From positions 24,746,855 through 24,810,854 of the forward strand of contig CM060849.1 of assembly GCA_030737835.1 (NCBI GenBank): DNA of 64,000 bases, given 5' to 3'. Under the pieces are notes generated by a model. That model ran no database searches. It had not been told where the DNA came from and was given only the letters and a program-made list of their open reading frames with translations. This DNA comes from Acorus gramineus. Its lineage: Eukaryota > Streptophyta > Magnoliopsida > Acorales > Acoraceae. Within the stretch, counting starts at the first letter, position 1. The number at the start of each line of letters is the position of its first letter. Positions 37,395 through 50,400 of the stretch are shown here, piece by piece. Made by a program: the position numbers and the translations under genes.

Positions 37395-38400
37395 ATTTTT
37401 ATGGCTATTTTATTCCTATCGGGCCCTAATTATGTGCACTTCCTCTACAAAATATGAAATCTAGCACTAATCCTACCACGAAACGACTAAAAAAATTTCA
37501 AACATGTCCCACGATTGAATATTACATAGAAAATCAAAACCAATTACAAATTAGGACTATATCATCCGTAAAATTAAAGCGGAACTTATTTTTAGCATTA
37601 AGATGGTTTTATGTATTCCCTCATCATTCCTTTTGTATTAAAATGATCGCCACTTCTAAATTGATTCAAGTCATCACAATTCACTCATAATAACATAAAA
37701 CCACAAAGAACTACATTAATAGAACTTCAAAAGACATTCTATTCATCATAATATTATCCAACATGAATGAAGATCAAATTGAACCTGCCTTGGAATTTAA
37801 TCGAGTAGAAGGCGTGCGTGATAGAAATGTTAAACCTTTAGCCCCCATTTTGGTAACGGGTTAAGCTCGGATAAGGGTGGTATAAGGGTGGTATAAGAGT
37901 GGATAAGGAAAATGGGTGTTTGTTTGCAGAGTATAACTTGGTATTACTAAGTCAGTTTAAACGAGTATAAGAGAGTATAATAATTCTAAGTAACCTCTAG
38001 GATAAGCTATACTCAGTTTTTTTATTCCTATGGAGGCCACATGTCAAATCAATTTTTTACATCTTCACATCAAATCACCTATCAACACCCTTTATACATC
38101 AAAGGGCCCACATATCAAATCAATTTTTTTACACTTTATTTATATTTTATTATTTATCAACCAAACAACTCAACCTTTATTCTTACGTTTTCCAATGAGA
38201 ATAATAAAAAACATAACCAAACAGAAAATCTCTTATTCATGTAGAATTGTTATCTATACTAGTATAATTATTTATCCAGAATAACTGAATTCCTCAATCC
38301 AAACGGGGGTAGATTATATGAAAAATATTAGTATCCCATTCGAATATATGCGCATCCAACTTGAATCGCATCAGACGCATTGCAATGCTTCAAATGTTTT
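37395..38400. repeat. Duplicated 3' flank of the GMC gene, with a MITE insertion
   Basis: 37395-37837 and 38313-38350 align with 54240-54720 (CCTATCGGGCCCTAATT, CAAACATGTCCCACGAT, TTATCCAACATGAATGAAGATCA, GAAAAATATTAGTAT). A MITE at 37841-38310 interrupts the match. Confidence 0.8.
37841..38310. mobile_element. Tourist/PIF-like MITE
   Basis: The ends are GCCCCCATTTTGG and CCAAACGGGGG. TAG is present on both sides (37839-37841 and 38310-38312), depending on how the ends are trimmed. The paralogous site near 54683 is empty. The interior TTCTTACGTTTTCCAATGAG identifies the family of the 3.4-kb elements. Confidence 0.75.
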
Positions 38401-39849
38401 TTTATAGTGCATTAATTTTTTGTACTTGGGTTTTGTGTGATGCATTATGTTGTTAAAATCAGATTAATTAAATACCACCATTGAATATATGATATCAATT
38501 ACGAGCCGTTGATTTTAGACTTTTGTTTTGCTGGCGTGCCTCGAAGTCTCTAAGTGTTCCTTTTCGGTTCCATTCATCATTTTCCAACATAAACTTTATA
38601 TCCACTACTTATATTTCATTTATTCTTAATTCATTCCAGGTTAAACAAACAACAAAACTATTTTATTATATTTTTCAGCGACAGTAACAGAAAATACAAA
38701 CAAATAAAAAATTTCTTATTTTTATTCCTGTGAAATTGTTATTTATTCTATTTTATAGTTATTTATTCAGAATAATTTAATTTCTCCGATCAAACGAGGG
38801 CGGTTTTACACTTTTATTTCTTCTTTAACTTTCATTTCATCATTACAGCGTCCAAAAAGAGATACCTACTTGCGTTATTTTGTTTATTTTATATGCTAAG
38901 TTCAATGTCATTAAAATGTATTAAATCATCACTCATAGTTTTTTTGTTATAGATATTGTAATGAGTTATTTATTTAAAGATTAAATTTAATAAAAATATA
39001 AATCGCACAATTTCTACTAATCGGATCATTCCATTTAGCACATTTTCGTACTATTTGTCCCATTTCATATCAATTCGTCCCAATTGTACCAATGGTTCCA
39101 TATGGTATACTAATTGCACTATTTTTTACCGATTCGAATCATATTTTATCCTTTTATAATAAAAATATGTACCATATGATCCTATGATGTTATATAACAA
39201 AATATATATATATTAAGATTTAAGAATTCATAATTATAAGACTTTTTTTAATTTTAGTGATGTCACTTATTAATTTTTGTTATTCGACGACTGAACCAAT
39301 GACCAATGACTTGTCATTGTTTGGGTTTTGAATTATAAACATTGCTATTATCTATAATAGCCTCTTTTCACAAGAGATGTTAATGGGAATAACTTTAGCT
39401 CGCGTTTGGATAGCGGTATAAGTTATTTTGAATAAAATATTTTATATTTAATTATAATTTTAGTTATTTTTATTGAAAAGCATAATACTATTTTTTTTTT
39501 ATTTGATTGGCTATGAATAAATTGTGGATAAAAAATTAAAAATTGAATAAAATTTGGATAACAATCCATAAAAAAATGGAAAAATGAAGTTGTATTACTA
39601 CGTAAATGAAGCTTTGTACAAATACATAGTTTTTTTTTATTCTATTTACAGTGAAACAAATTGGGAATCTTATGACCAATGGATGCCACAAATACTGATC
39701 ACCCCCTGACTACAAAGGTCCCCTGTTCTACTGCTATCATCTGGGAATGTAACTTGCTTCCAATATCTTGTGTGATATTGCTAAGTACAACAAGAGGTTG
39801 CAAAACAGCTACCGAACTCTAGTATTTTCTTCCAGTTTTGCATCTTGGT
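38401..39849. other. Spacer; 38805-39560 is the paralog of 13595-14400
   Basis: No gene. 38805-39560 is the left-edge block of duplication unit 2. A diverged MITE piece lies at about 38600-38800. Confidence 0.5.
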
Positions 39850-40200
39850 CAATAGCCTCAACAATGTCTGGCCACAGATGATTCGGGAGAAGGATGGTTT
39901 CACCCCTGGCAGATTGATAAGCCGCAACTCGCAAGCAGATCTGCTGGTCAGTTCCCCTCTCTATTGATGGGAGCTGCCTTCCAAGTGCTGAAATGTTGAA
40001 GTCTTAGGAAGATTGATCGGAGAGAGCGCAGTGCAATCCAGGGGATCTTGCCTCTGCCATTCAACAAGGCCAAGGCAGTAGTGGAATCTGATTCAATCCA
40101 GATCTTATCAGCCCCAACAGAAATGGAATATGCTGTAGTCTATGTTAATGCAACAACCTCAGGATCTTTAAAAGTTTTTCTTTTCTTGTCTATAAAATTA
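39850..40200 (-). pseudogene. LINE RNase H remnant
   Basis: The minus strand gives ADKIWIESDSTTALALLNG, then INREGN followed by PADLLAS, the typical C-terminal RNase H of plant LINEs (normally ...REGN.PAD.LA). Two in-frame stops are present and no reverse transcriptase is adjacent. It lies about 1 kb past the PORR stop codon. Confidence 0.75.
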
Positions 40201-41185
40201 TCTAAACTCAATGTATATCATTGTGCTGTTTCAGATAACAATTTCTTGTTTGTATGAACTCGTCTCTCGTCACCAATGGTTCAACCAACCTCATAATACT
40301 TGTTGAGTTCTTGTTGTTCAAAAAAAAATGTAAGTTCTCAGCATACTTTGTTGAGTTAATGTTGTTCAAAAAAATGTGAAGTTCTCAGCAGGGCAGCAGC
40401 ATGTTTATTTTATTTTTATGTTGCAGATTATGGAGAGGTTAAGATCACAAGAGGCTTGCATCTTTAAGGAGGAGACTGTAGATGTAAAGCAAATTTTCAA
40501 GCTTACTTCTTCTGAGTTTGCTAAAAACATACTTTAGTTTTTGGTATAATCCTATTTTATAGACTTTACTGGTCTAGATGACAATTCCATTTTTGATGTT
40601 GTTGTTTCATGAATGTTGCCCTTTGATGTCTCACTGTCCATCGAGACTTCATTTTCCGGCTTGTAATGTGGATGCAGTCCCATAATCTGTTGAGGAATTT
40701 CAAAAAACCCTTGAAAGATTATGTGTGCACGTGCCATCTATAAAGTTAGATCAGTCTCATTATACTTCAAAATATCAAATCTTATCATCAAATTTCACCA
40801 CTGTAATCTGTCTCTAAATACTTTTTGAGCCCATTGTGAAAGCCATGTCCACTGTTTTAGATCAAATATTAGTTGAACTCACAGAGGGAGCTCTTGCTGT
40901 TTAAATAGCAGTGGAAATGAATAAACTGAAGGAGATTAACCTGTCACATTTACCTCATCCTCATGTTTGTCCTTTTTCAGCAATTCAATGTGACATGAAA
41001 CATAAATCACCATGAGTGTTTCTTTTGATTTGGTTTTATAAGTAAAAATTCCACAATCCATGCAATAATACATTGATCAAAACAATACTAACAGATGTTT
41101 AAATTTTACTGCAGTGACAAGAGCAAAACAAAGTTGATGAAGCAAATCTTACAAGATATAAATATTTACACAAATAAAAAGAACA
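40201..41185. other. 3' flank of the PORR gene, duplicated in pieces in unit 1
   Basis: Blocks here recur in the same order at 17425-17960, 22409-22560 and 24240-24501. A 40-50 bp stretch around TTGTTCAAAAAAATGT is doubled at 40312-40390. The 3' untranslated part of the PORR transcript must lie at the right end. Confidence 0.6.
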
Positions 41186-42340
41186 TCAGCTATTCAATAT
41201 CTGATCCTCTAAAACCTCACTCTGCTCATCCATTACAGCCTCACCTCCACATCTTCTCCTCTGCCTCGCCTTCAGCATCTCCGACGACTCCTTCATCAAC
41301 TCAACATACTTCCTCCTCAAATTGTTCAGCGGGTGCCTCTCAATCTTCGAACCTTCATCACTATAGGCCTCTTTGAGAATGACAGTGCATGTTGTGTTCT
41401 TGAAAGACAGGTAAAACATGAGCGGGTGCCTCTCAAACACCCTGTGCACCTTCTGCGGAAGCCCGAGCGGCTTCTTCAGCCCGAAGAGCCTCCGCCGCTC
41501 CACCGAGTGGTCCACGAACAGCCCGAGCAGCTCGTGAAGAACTCCAACCACCCGTTTTTCACCCACATCGCTGTCCGGCCTAACGTGCGAGAAATCCTCG
41601 TAAGGCGACACATAAGGCACCCTCTGAAACTCTTCCAACCACTCCTCAATCTTCCTCTTCAGCCGGACCCCCTTCATTGGAAAAAGCGGGAACGCCGCAT
41701 CGGAAACCATCGGCCGCAACGGCTCATCCGTCGTGGTCGCGCGCAGCCCATCCCGGTCAGGCTCGAGCAGCCCGTCGGAGAACCCAATCGGGTCTTCGAG
41801 AAGCTCGTCGGGGAACCCGAGATTCCACTGAAGGCCCTTGATCGCGGAGAGGGGGAGGTGGTTGTCGCGACTCATGCGCAAGAGACGGTAGACCCTGCGC
41901 GCGATGTCGGCGCGGCTCGCGCGGAGGAGCGCGCGCTCTTCGATGTCGAGGGCGGAGGCGGCGCGGGTGAGGCTGAACCAGGGGATGGTGTCGTGAGAGG
42001 ATTCGTGGAAGAAGGAGGGGTAGCGGCGCATAAAGGTGGCGACTTTGAGGCGGTGGGGGGTTTCGAAGTGTTTGGTGCGCTTGGAGACGGAGGAGATGGG
42101 GATGCGGAGGTTGGGGTGGCGGGAGATGGTGTTCTTGAGGGAGAGGAGGGGTTTCATGAGGGGGGAGAGGGAGATGGTGTCGATGGATTCGAAGAGGGGG
42201 TCCCTCTTCCACTTCATGTAGACGTCGACGTAGGTCGATGAGGGGTTGCGGCGGAAGGTTGGGGTTTTGTACAGGAGGGGGGTTAGGGTTTGGATTGTTG
42301 CGCGGAGGAGGGGTTTTGATTTCATGATTTGGAGAACCAT
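41186..42340 (-). CDS. PORR-domain organelle RNA-binding protein
   Basis: A single-exon frame of 384 residues. Residues about 38-350 form a plant organelle RNA recognition (PORR, formerly DUF860) domain, as in WTF1 and WTF9. Landmarks are YVDVYMKWKRDPLFESID at the start, LRIPISSVSKRTKHFETPH, FMRRYPSFF, GLQWNLGFP, WLEEFQRVPYVSPYEDFSH, GVLHELLGLFVDHSVERR and LPQKVHRVFERHPLMFYLS. The first ~35 residues are basic and Ser/Thr-rich without acids, like a mitochondrial (or plastid) targeting peptide. PORR proteins bind introns in organelle RNA and promote group II splicing; the specific target here is unknown. ATG at 42340 is used; a second in-frame ATG lies five codons later. It is GC-rich and intact, and its duplicated partner at 24.5 kb is a fragment. 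Confidence 0.94.
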   Translation of the reverse strand: MVLQIMKSKPLLRATIQTLTPLLYKTPTFRRNPSSTYVDVYMKWKRDPLFESIDTISLSPLMKPLLSLKNTISRHPNLRIPISSVSKRTKHFETPHRLKVATFMRRYPSFFHESSHDTIPWFSLTRAASALDIEERALLRASRADIARRVYRLLRMSRDNHLPLSAIKGLQWNLGFPDELLEDPIGFSDGLLEPDRDGLRATTTDEPLRPMVSDAAFPLFPMKGVRLKRKIEEWLEEFQRVPYVSPYEDFSHVRPDSDVGEKRVVGVLHELLGLFVDHSVERRRLFGLKKPLGLPQKVHRVFERHPLMFYLSFKNTTCTVILKEAYSDEGSKIERHPLNNLRRKYVELMKESSEMLKARQRRRCGGEAVMDEQSEVLEDQILNS

Positions 42341-43325
42341 TTTCGTTTATCAAATCTCTCTCCCCCCTCTCTTCCTCGCCCCCTCTCTCAACGGGGTTTT
42401 AGAGGGGTCTTTTTCCTTTTTTTTTTCTTTTTTTTTTCCTTTTTGAGGGTTCGTTTGTGAACAAATTTAAAAAGAAAATTAAATAAAGTTAAAGAATTTG
42501 GGTTAAAGAAAAAATAGTAAAAAATAAAATATTTTAGATGAACTTTTATGGTGTTTGTGTATGCGGTGAAAAAAATTTATCTCTTTCTTTATAATTCTCA
42601 CCTACGACTACGAGGAAGGGAATTTTTTTTTTCATATTTTCTAATAAGACAAAATAAAAGAGGAAAAGTAATGAAATTTTTTTTCAATTGTATGGCACAA
42701 GCACTACATTTTTGGGTGGTCAAACAAAAAAATTTCAGTTATCATTATTTTTTTATCATTTTTCCTTTGACACAGCACACCCTTAATCAGAATGAAGGGT
42801 TATAATGGTAATTTAATCTCCTCCCAGGAAAAATAACTTGAAACCTCAATTTTAAGCATATGTTTTCGAATATAACTCCTTGGAACATTTTTTTATAAAT
42901 GATATCATTCAATTCATTAGAGTATATATTTTATATTTTATAAAAGTATGTAATTCATTAGATGAGATATATGATTTTAAAAAAGTAAAAGCATGTGTGG
43001 TTGGATTGTAAAATTGTTTTGAGTATAACATTTTCCATGTTTTTTTACCGTGTCTATATGCAATACTCACGAACAGTCCCATAGACAGTCCATAGACTTC
43101 CATAGCCATTTAACGAGTATATACCTCAATAAAAAAATTTTACGTTTGCTATAATTAGGTTCATTCAATTCAAAATTAAATGATATACACTTTCATTAAA
43201 ACATATAAATATTAGAGTGCAAGATTATCTATGGGACTGTTCACGATGATATCCCTAACATTATTCAATTTTTAAAGCAAACTCTGCATACACTCACACA
43301 AAAACAAATTAGTAAACATCTATAG

Positions 43326-43535
43326 GGTAATAATACGGTATGGTCTGTGTGGTCCGTGTGAACCGCGTATATACATCTCTTCCCAAGGTATATGCGTCGA
43401 TAAAAAAAGCATATTAGCTCATTGAAGCATATACCTCATTAGGTTATATGTTTCCGTTCTCGACGCATATACACCTTTAAGAGGTATATATACGTGGTTC
43501 GTACGGATCGCACAAACCACATATTATCATTTCAC
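43326..43535. mobile_element. Short inverted-repeat (MITE-like) element
   Basis: About 65 bp at 43326-43391 (with GTGTGGTCCGTGTGAACCG and GGTATATGCGTCG) is the imperfect reverse complement of 43457-43535. The spacer is about 65 bp. No target duplication was resolved. Confidence 0.6.
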
Positions 43536-44389
43536 AACATCTATGTATATACCTTTTTTTTTCCTGTATGAGAAGGTCCTCACTAGATGAGGGCCTATCC
43601 CGCCTGAGGTTAGAATTGAAGTTGTTTGAATCAAAACGACAAATATTCAACAGAATGGAGTGTTGGGCAAAAATTGTGCTCACAAATAATCAAGTTGGTA
43701 GATTTTTTTAAAAAAAAAAATTATTTTTTTTTGTGAAAAGGCCGTAAACGGTAGATATGGCAATGGGACGGGTTTGGTTAATCACAATCCCAAACCCGCT
43801 AATTAAATCTCATCCCAAACCCATCACAAACCCGTGATAGGTTTGATTATTTCGTCCTAAATCTGTCATGTCATAGGAAATGAAATTAAGAATCTCAATT
43901 TTAAAATATTTTTAATATTTTTTTTTTATCATAAACATTTTATGTTATACAATAGATTATAAATTTAAGTATTTTTATCAATTATAATAATAATATAAGA
44001 TAAGTTAGTTTTAACTTATGCATCGATTTTGATAATACGAGGGATTTATGTGGGGGTATAATGAGGCGGAGGGGGGTTTTGCTCTTGAGTCACAAATCAC
44101 AATAGGGCGCCGCCACTAGACTCTTCGAGGACTGGATCCGTTGAACGCCAATGAGCGGCTTTGTGAAATTGGTTTTCTGGTTTAGGTTATACAGGGTGTG
44201 CGTTAAAGGAACGGAGGTAATATGGTAATTAATCATATGGGTCTGAGTTAACTACATCTTGGTTTCAATATGTTAACAGCAGGGCGATAAGTCAATTAAA
44301 CAAATAAAACCAAGGGGGTTATATAGATTTTAAGAGAAATGAAGGGTTGATATGAATATAAGCGGACTTTGAGAAGGCTATATGCATTT

Positions 44390-45050
44390 TTTCCTATAAA
44401 AACTATTTTCAAATCCTTCTAAATTATGTTATTTAATAATCGATCCATTCTTTATGCGTATTTCTTTTCAAGTCTCTAACTTCAAATGATGTTATTTTAT
44501 TAGTCTATCTGCTAAACATCCATCTGTTTGAGTTAAGGATAGTTGAAATTCTTAAACTACCATTTGAAATTTTTATTTTTAAGTCTTTGTAAATTATGCT
44601 ATTTAGCGATCGGCCATTCCCTTTTTCATATTGCATTTTAAGTTCCTGACTTCAAATGACTTTCATTATTAGTCCCCGCGCAAAATTTCAATCTATTAAG
44701 ACTAATGAATAATTAAAATTCCTAAATTACTCGTCTCCTAAATGAAAGAAACCCCCAATGAAACCATTTTCAACATTTTTTATAAGCAAGATATCGATTT
44801 TCATCCAGATTCTATAACAGTGGAGAGAAATCTTGGATTCTTCGTGAATAATATTTCAAATATAAATAAATAAAAACTAAAATAATAGTAGGTTTAATGT
44901 AAAATAAATAATATAAGTATGTTAGATTCTCATAAAATCACTAAATCTCTAATTAAATAAAGGGATTTTTAGTTTTAAGTCCCCATAAACTATATGATTT
45001 AGTGATCAATCCCTCACTTCTTCATAAACTAAAAGTTTAGAATCATGCAA
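44390..45050. repeat. Remnants related to the Mutator-type MITE at 60 kb
   Basis: Pieces at about 44410-44520, 44570-44700 and 44965-45050 share the arm motif of that element: TTTTAAGTCCCCATAAAC, ATTTAGTGATCAATCCCTC, then ACTTCTTCATA. They are diverged and truncated. Confidence 0.5.
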
Positions 45051-45884
45051 CATATTTGCATTGATTGTATACAAATAATGGCATTTAAATTTGAAAATCT
45101 AAACACACTCAAAATATCAAAATAGATATTTCACCATTTTCAACAATAATGATTATAATTATAATGAAAAAATTATTTAAATCAAAATTCAATAAACTAC
45201 TAAGGATTACATGCTTATCAAGAAATTTTTTATTTATTATTATTATTATTAATTATTAATCGATGACAATCTTTATTGCTTCCTCTCGGAACACCTTTCA
45301 CCTTCGAACGCCCAACATCAAGAAATTTTTTAGTTATTATTATTACATTATCACAACGATGATAATCTTATTGCCTCCTCTCGGATCATCTTTAATGCCA
45401 ACACTGACAAGTATGGAAATTTTCATCCTCATTTAGCGATGTGGGTTTAAACAGTGAACGGCCCCTTTTACATTAAGGCCATATTGGTTCGCTCATTTGT
45501 ATATCTATGTTTAGGTTTTTTAAATTTTTTAAAGGTTTATTAAAATTAGATATATATTTTAAAATATTGAATTAATTTGTCACTGTAAAAATAGGACTAA
45601 CGGAAAAAGTTACTCATTTTCTAGTCTCAAACACATTTCGCTCTTATTTTTATTTTGTAAAATCTCATATACCTCATCTAATAAAGGATATAATTTTATA
45701 AAAATTGAATTGTATAATATAATGAATTAAATGTTATGATTTATAAATAACTGTGAAAAAATTCTAATGAGATAAATAAAAGCTCATTGAGGTGAAAAGG
45801 GACTGAGAATAACCATCATATTTTTTATTTTAGAAAATCAATATAAAACAAATTTCATCCAATTGTTCTCAACAATCTCAACCA

Positions 45885-46275
45885 AGGTGGAATAAGGTGG
45901 AATATGTTAAATAAAGTGTTTGGATGCCCAGAATACCTAGGGATAATGTATGTCTGAATGAACTAATATAAAGTGGTATATGAATTATAGCCAATCCCTG
46001 TAATTAAATTTATTCCAGGTTATTCTACCTAAAAAATATGTGGACCCACTGTCAAATTAATTGTCATCACCTCTTATAAATCACATGTCAAATCAACTAT
46101 CATTTTTTACTTTTTATAAATCATTATCCACACTTTATTCACATTTTATCCTAACAACAAAAACTTTATTATTACGTTTTCCAATAAGAATAATTCAACA
46201 CACAACCAAACATAAAATCAATTTATCCTTATTTATACTCACTTATGCCAGAATAATTGTATATCCAAACACACG
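45885..46275. mobile_element. Diverged Tourist/PIF-like MITE
   Basis: The interior blocks ACTGTCAAATTAATTGTCAT, TTATTACGTTTTCCAATAAG and TTATCCTTATTTATACTCAC belong to the 3.4-kb family. The termini are eroded. Confidence 0.6.
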
Positions 46276-46583
46276 GGTTAAGGACAACAATATGCGGAGT
46301 GAACCTTCCTAGCCCGCATGCTATCAGGACCAATCCTGGTTCCTGGATAGCTGGATCCAAAGAATGTCACCCTCAAACCAAATTGCCAAAACCTCCATCA
46401 AACCTAGCCAGATCACACAATCCTTTCATCCTCAACACACACGAGGTTTACATTTTTGTCTGCTCCTCATATGTCTCGAGTTTGAATCCCTAGGTTTACT
46501 CAACGTGCAATAATTGTGAATGATTGTTTGCATCTGGGTTTATTCCATCTAATATGTTTGGGGCCTTCTTCTTCTTTGCTTTA

Positions 46584-46930
46584 AGGTCCGTTTGAAAACA
46601 TATTGAAAAGTAGTTTTTAGAATAAAGCTGTTTTTTAAGATGATTTTAGACCTTGACTTTTTTAGGATGCTTTTTTTTAATTCAAGAATCAATATTTGAA
46701 AGAAGTTTAATGTTTGGAAGAGAAAGTTGCTTTTCAATTCAAAAAATCGATTCCGACCAAAAAGCGTTGTTTTTTAGCTTTTTAAAACACAGATTTCGAG
46801 AGAAAAATTAAAAGGAATCCAGCTTCCGATTCTGTAAAAAGCTGCCCCGTTTGGCTGCACGATTTTAGCTTTTCAAAAAACAAAAGCGAAAAGCTGAAAA
46901 GCGCATTCAATCGCGCAACCAAACGAGGCC
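46584..46930. mobile_element. PIF/Tourist-like MITE of a second family
   Basis: A perfect TTA duplication flanks it at 46581-46583 and 46931-46933. The left end AGGTCCGTTTGAAAAC matches the reverse complement of the right end, GGCCTCGTTTGGTTGC, imperfectly. The interior is rich in AAAAGCTG-type motifs. Similar motif-rich stretches occur near 7145-7385 and in GMC introns. Confidence 0.7.
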
Positions 46931-47411
46931 TTAATCAATAAAACATTGATCCGGCTTCTATGGATTGTAAGACCAATGTATATATAAATATGAGAATCAA
47001 TGAGTGATTACATCAGTCTATACCTATCTAACACACATTACAATAATTTTTATATACATAGAAAAATATATAAAAAATAAACACTGGCTGACCTTGTTAT
47101 AGCTGTCTTTGGGGGGCATGCACTAACCCTCTCCAATAACTCCGTCTTGTGATCGGGTTACACAAACAATGTTCATATATAGAATCAGATTCACTTTTTA
47201 TAAGCAGCCAAAAATATACAAAATTCACATGCAAACAACTTAGTATATGCACTGAAATCCTTGCCGGCTGTGTATATATCCCAAGTAACCATATATATGT
47301 ATATATTAACCAAACCTAATGTGTGTCTCAAAAAGACCTTTTGTAACACCTTAAGTTTCTTCAGCCTTTTAGAGTTAGAGAGGGGAGGTGTGGAAAAGGA
47401 AGGACTGGCTG

Positions 47412-50400
47412 ATGACTGGCGGTGGTGGCGACTACGATGCTGTGGTGGTTGGCTCCGGATATGGTGGCTCGATCGCAGCGTGCCGCCTGGCGGCAGCAGG
47501 GGTTGACGTGTGCTTGATCGAGAGGGGGCGGAGGTGGGCTGCCGGGGACTTCCCGACAAACGTGGTCGGGTTGTTGTCGGCGGTGAGGGTCGAGTCCCGG
47601 AATTGGAGAATCGCACTTGGAAAGAAGGATGCTTTGTTTCAAGTGAGTCAATGTAGTCTATTATAACATAAATCTCCCCTACACTCTTAATGGTGTTGAG
47701 GATCTCTATTTATAGAAATAAATATAAGAAATTATAAAAGGAGTTACAAGAAGTTACAAGAATACAAGAAATTACAATAAGTTATAAGTAGTTAGTACTA
47801 GTTATAAGGAGTTAAAATTTATTTTATCTAATATGCCCCTTCAAGTTGAGGGTTCTTGAACACTCAACTTGTCTTTAATAAATTAGTGATGGAGAAAATT
47901 TGATATAATATCTCATGGTTGATCTCTTCTTGAAATTAATTTGACATGAAGATGATCGTCGAATACTTGCTCCTAAGTTGTTGCATCACAATATTAGTTT
48001 TGAACACCATTTTTATATATACATATATTAGGAGTGAAATTTGTGTGAAGGAAGAGAAGGAGTTGATTCTAATAAGGATTTAGAGAAGAATTCTCTGTTA
48101 AGAAAAGGAAATTGAGAAGAAGAGGAATTTATGTAAAGAAAGAAAAGGTTATTAGGTTAATAAGGTTTTTAGGAAGAGAGATGTCTATGTTGAGGAAAGA
48201 AAAGTAGGAAGAATAGTTGTCTCCATATATATAAGTATGGATTGGAGAAGAGTGTTTTTTTTTTTTTTTGAGGGGGAGGTGGGGGGGAGTGGCTACTTGA
48301 AAGTCATAAGTAAGAATCTAATTGTGCTCTGATACCATATTACAACATAAATCTCCCATACACTCTTAATGGTGTTGAGGATCTCCATTTATAGAGATAA
48401 ATATAAAAAGGTATAAGAAGAGTTACAATAATATAAAAAGTTACAATAAGTTATAAGTAGTTAGTACTAGTTATAAGAAATTACAATTTATTTTATCTAA
48501 TATAGTCCATTTCTACAATTATTCTTACATATGTCACAACATCTAACACAATCTATGAGAGCAACTAATATAATATATACACCGTTATTATAAAAGGAAA
48601 ATATAAATGTATACATTCAATTTCATTCAAGTATGTATTTCATTTTCTTTTTTTAAAATTTGACTTCATCAGATAATATTTTCTTTTTTGCAAGCTAATA
48701 TATATTTCAAACTAATTCTCTTTACTTGGTAATTTTTTCTTTATTTATGTTTTTATTTCCTGGTCAAATATTCTATTATTAACAAGGGTAAAACTGGAAT
48801 CCCTCACTGAAAAGAGGTGGTTTGGTTTTCAAACAAAATTTACATAATATTGTAATGATAAAATACATTATGAAATAGTTTAATTATCTCTTTATTTTTT
48901 ATTGTATTTATAATGTATCTCGAATATTTTAAGAATCTACATGTACCATACCGAATGAAACATTTACTTAATATCTATCGTATGTCAGCTCTAACCATTG
49001 CTTCTCATCCTCACTGTTTTTTTCCTTCAAGCGCAGATACATGAACAAGGAGACTCACTAGCCGTAGTCGCCTGTGGCCTCGGCGGCGGATCCCTCATAA
49101 ACGCCGGAGTCATTGCCCCTACGCCCGCCCGGGTGAAGAAGGACCCGAGATGGCCGAGTGAGTGGAACAAAGACTGGGACGCCTGCGAAGCCTCGGCGAC
49201 GTCCGCATTGAGCGCGCAAAGCATCCCAACCGAGTTCTATAACGCGCGCATCATGCGCGAGCTCGCGCGCGAGGCGCTCGAAGATTGCGTGGAGAGCCCG
49301 GTGAAGCTGAGCATCGATTTCGGTGGGGGACGCGGGGGTGGTGGTGGTTGCTTGGGATGCGGGAACTGTTTGTCGGGGTGCCCCTACGACGCGAAGAACT
49401 CGACGGACAAGAATTACCTCGCCTCGGCGATCGAGAACGGGTGCAAGGTGAGGACCGGATGCCGAGCTCAGTATGTGGTGCAGAACCCGGACTTTGATCG
49501 CTTGGGAGGAAGAGGGATGCGGGGGCGGAGGTGGTGGATCTGCTTCGATGATCTCGATTATGTTTGTGCAGATTTTGTGGTTCTTTCAGGTATTAAGCTC
49601 ATACTTTTTTTAGATTGACGCTATACTAATTCAAACACATTTTTAACGTTTAACTTATCAAATTCTTTTTAGATAAAAAACATCTTCACAAAATAATATT
49701 TTTTAAAATTGAATTTGAAACGTAAAATTTTAAAAATATTAGCATTTCATCGCACATCCAAACACAACTTTATAGATTTTTGCGATCATTTCTCGTATGC
49801 CTATCACTTAACACAATATATGATTATGTCAACACGAAAATGAAAAAAAAAATGCATTGAATTTATTGGTTCACGTATTTAATTTTTTATAAAAAGAAAT
49901 GAGTGTATACTTAAGAAAAATTCAAACCGTGACAAAGGTTTGAATGAGTGAAGTATGTTTGAAAAGAAAAACAAGTTCTCTGACTACAGCAGCTTTTGAA
50001 AAATGGCATTTCAATAAACATGCTTTTGTTAGATTTTCAAGCTGTTTTCCGTAACGGAAAGATATTCGCTTTCTTCAAAAGCTAGAATCACTTAATAAGA
50101 CAATCAGAAATGAGTTTTAATTAAATATAATACATACAAAATCAGAATCTCCAATTATACCTTTTAAACAATTTTGAAGCATCAGCTTTCAAAATAGGTT
50201 CCAAGAAAACATTATTTTAATTGATTTTTTCAAAAATTCTTTTTTTATATAACTAAAGCACAGTTCAAAAACGGGTTTAAGAAACTTTTGATTCTATAAG
50301 AAGCTGTTTCTTTCAAACCCGTTTCTAAACTTAAAAAAAAAACAACTTAATTAAAAGTTGACACATTTTAATTATAAAAAAAAGTCTAAAAGCTAAGTTT

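Larger units (their letters stand above)
42341..47411. other. Intergenic region between the PORR and GMC genes
   Basis: No gene was recognised. Identified repeats (43.3, 44.4-45.0, 45.9 and 46.6 kb) are listed separately. The rest is AT-rich. Around 44080-44200 there is a short GC-raised stretch without a coding frame. Confidence 0.5.

Noticed and set aside
41333-42241. 302-codon plus-strand frame
   Set aside because: It is the antisense shadow of the GC-rich PORR gene.
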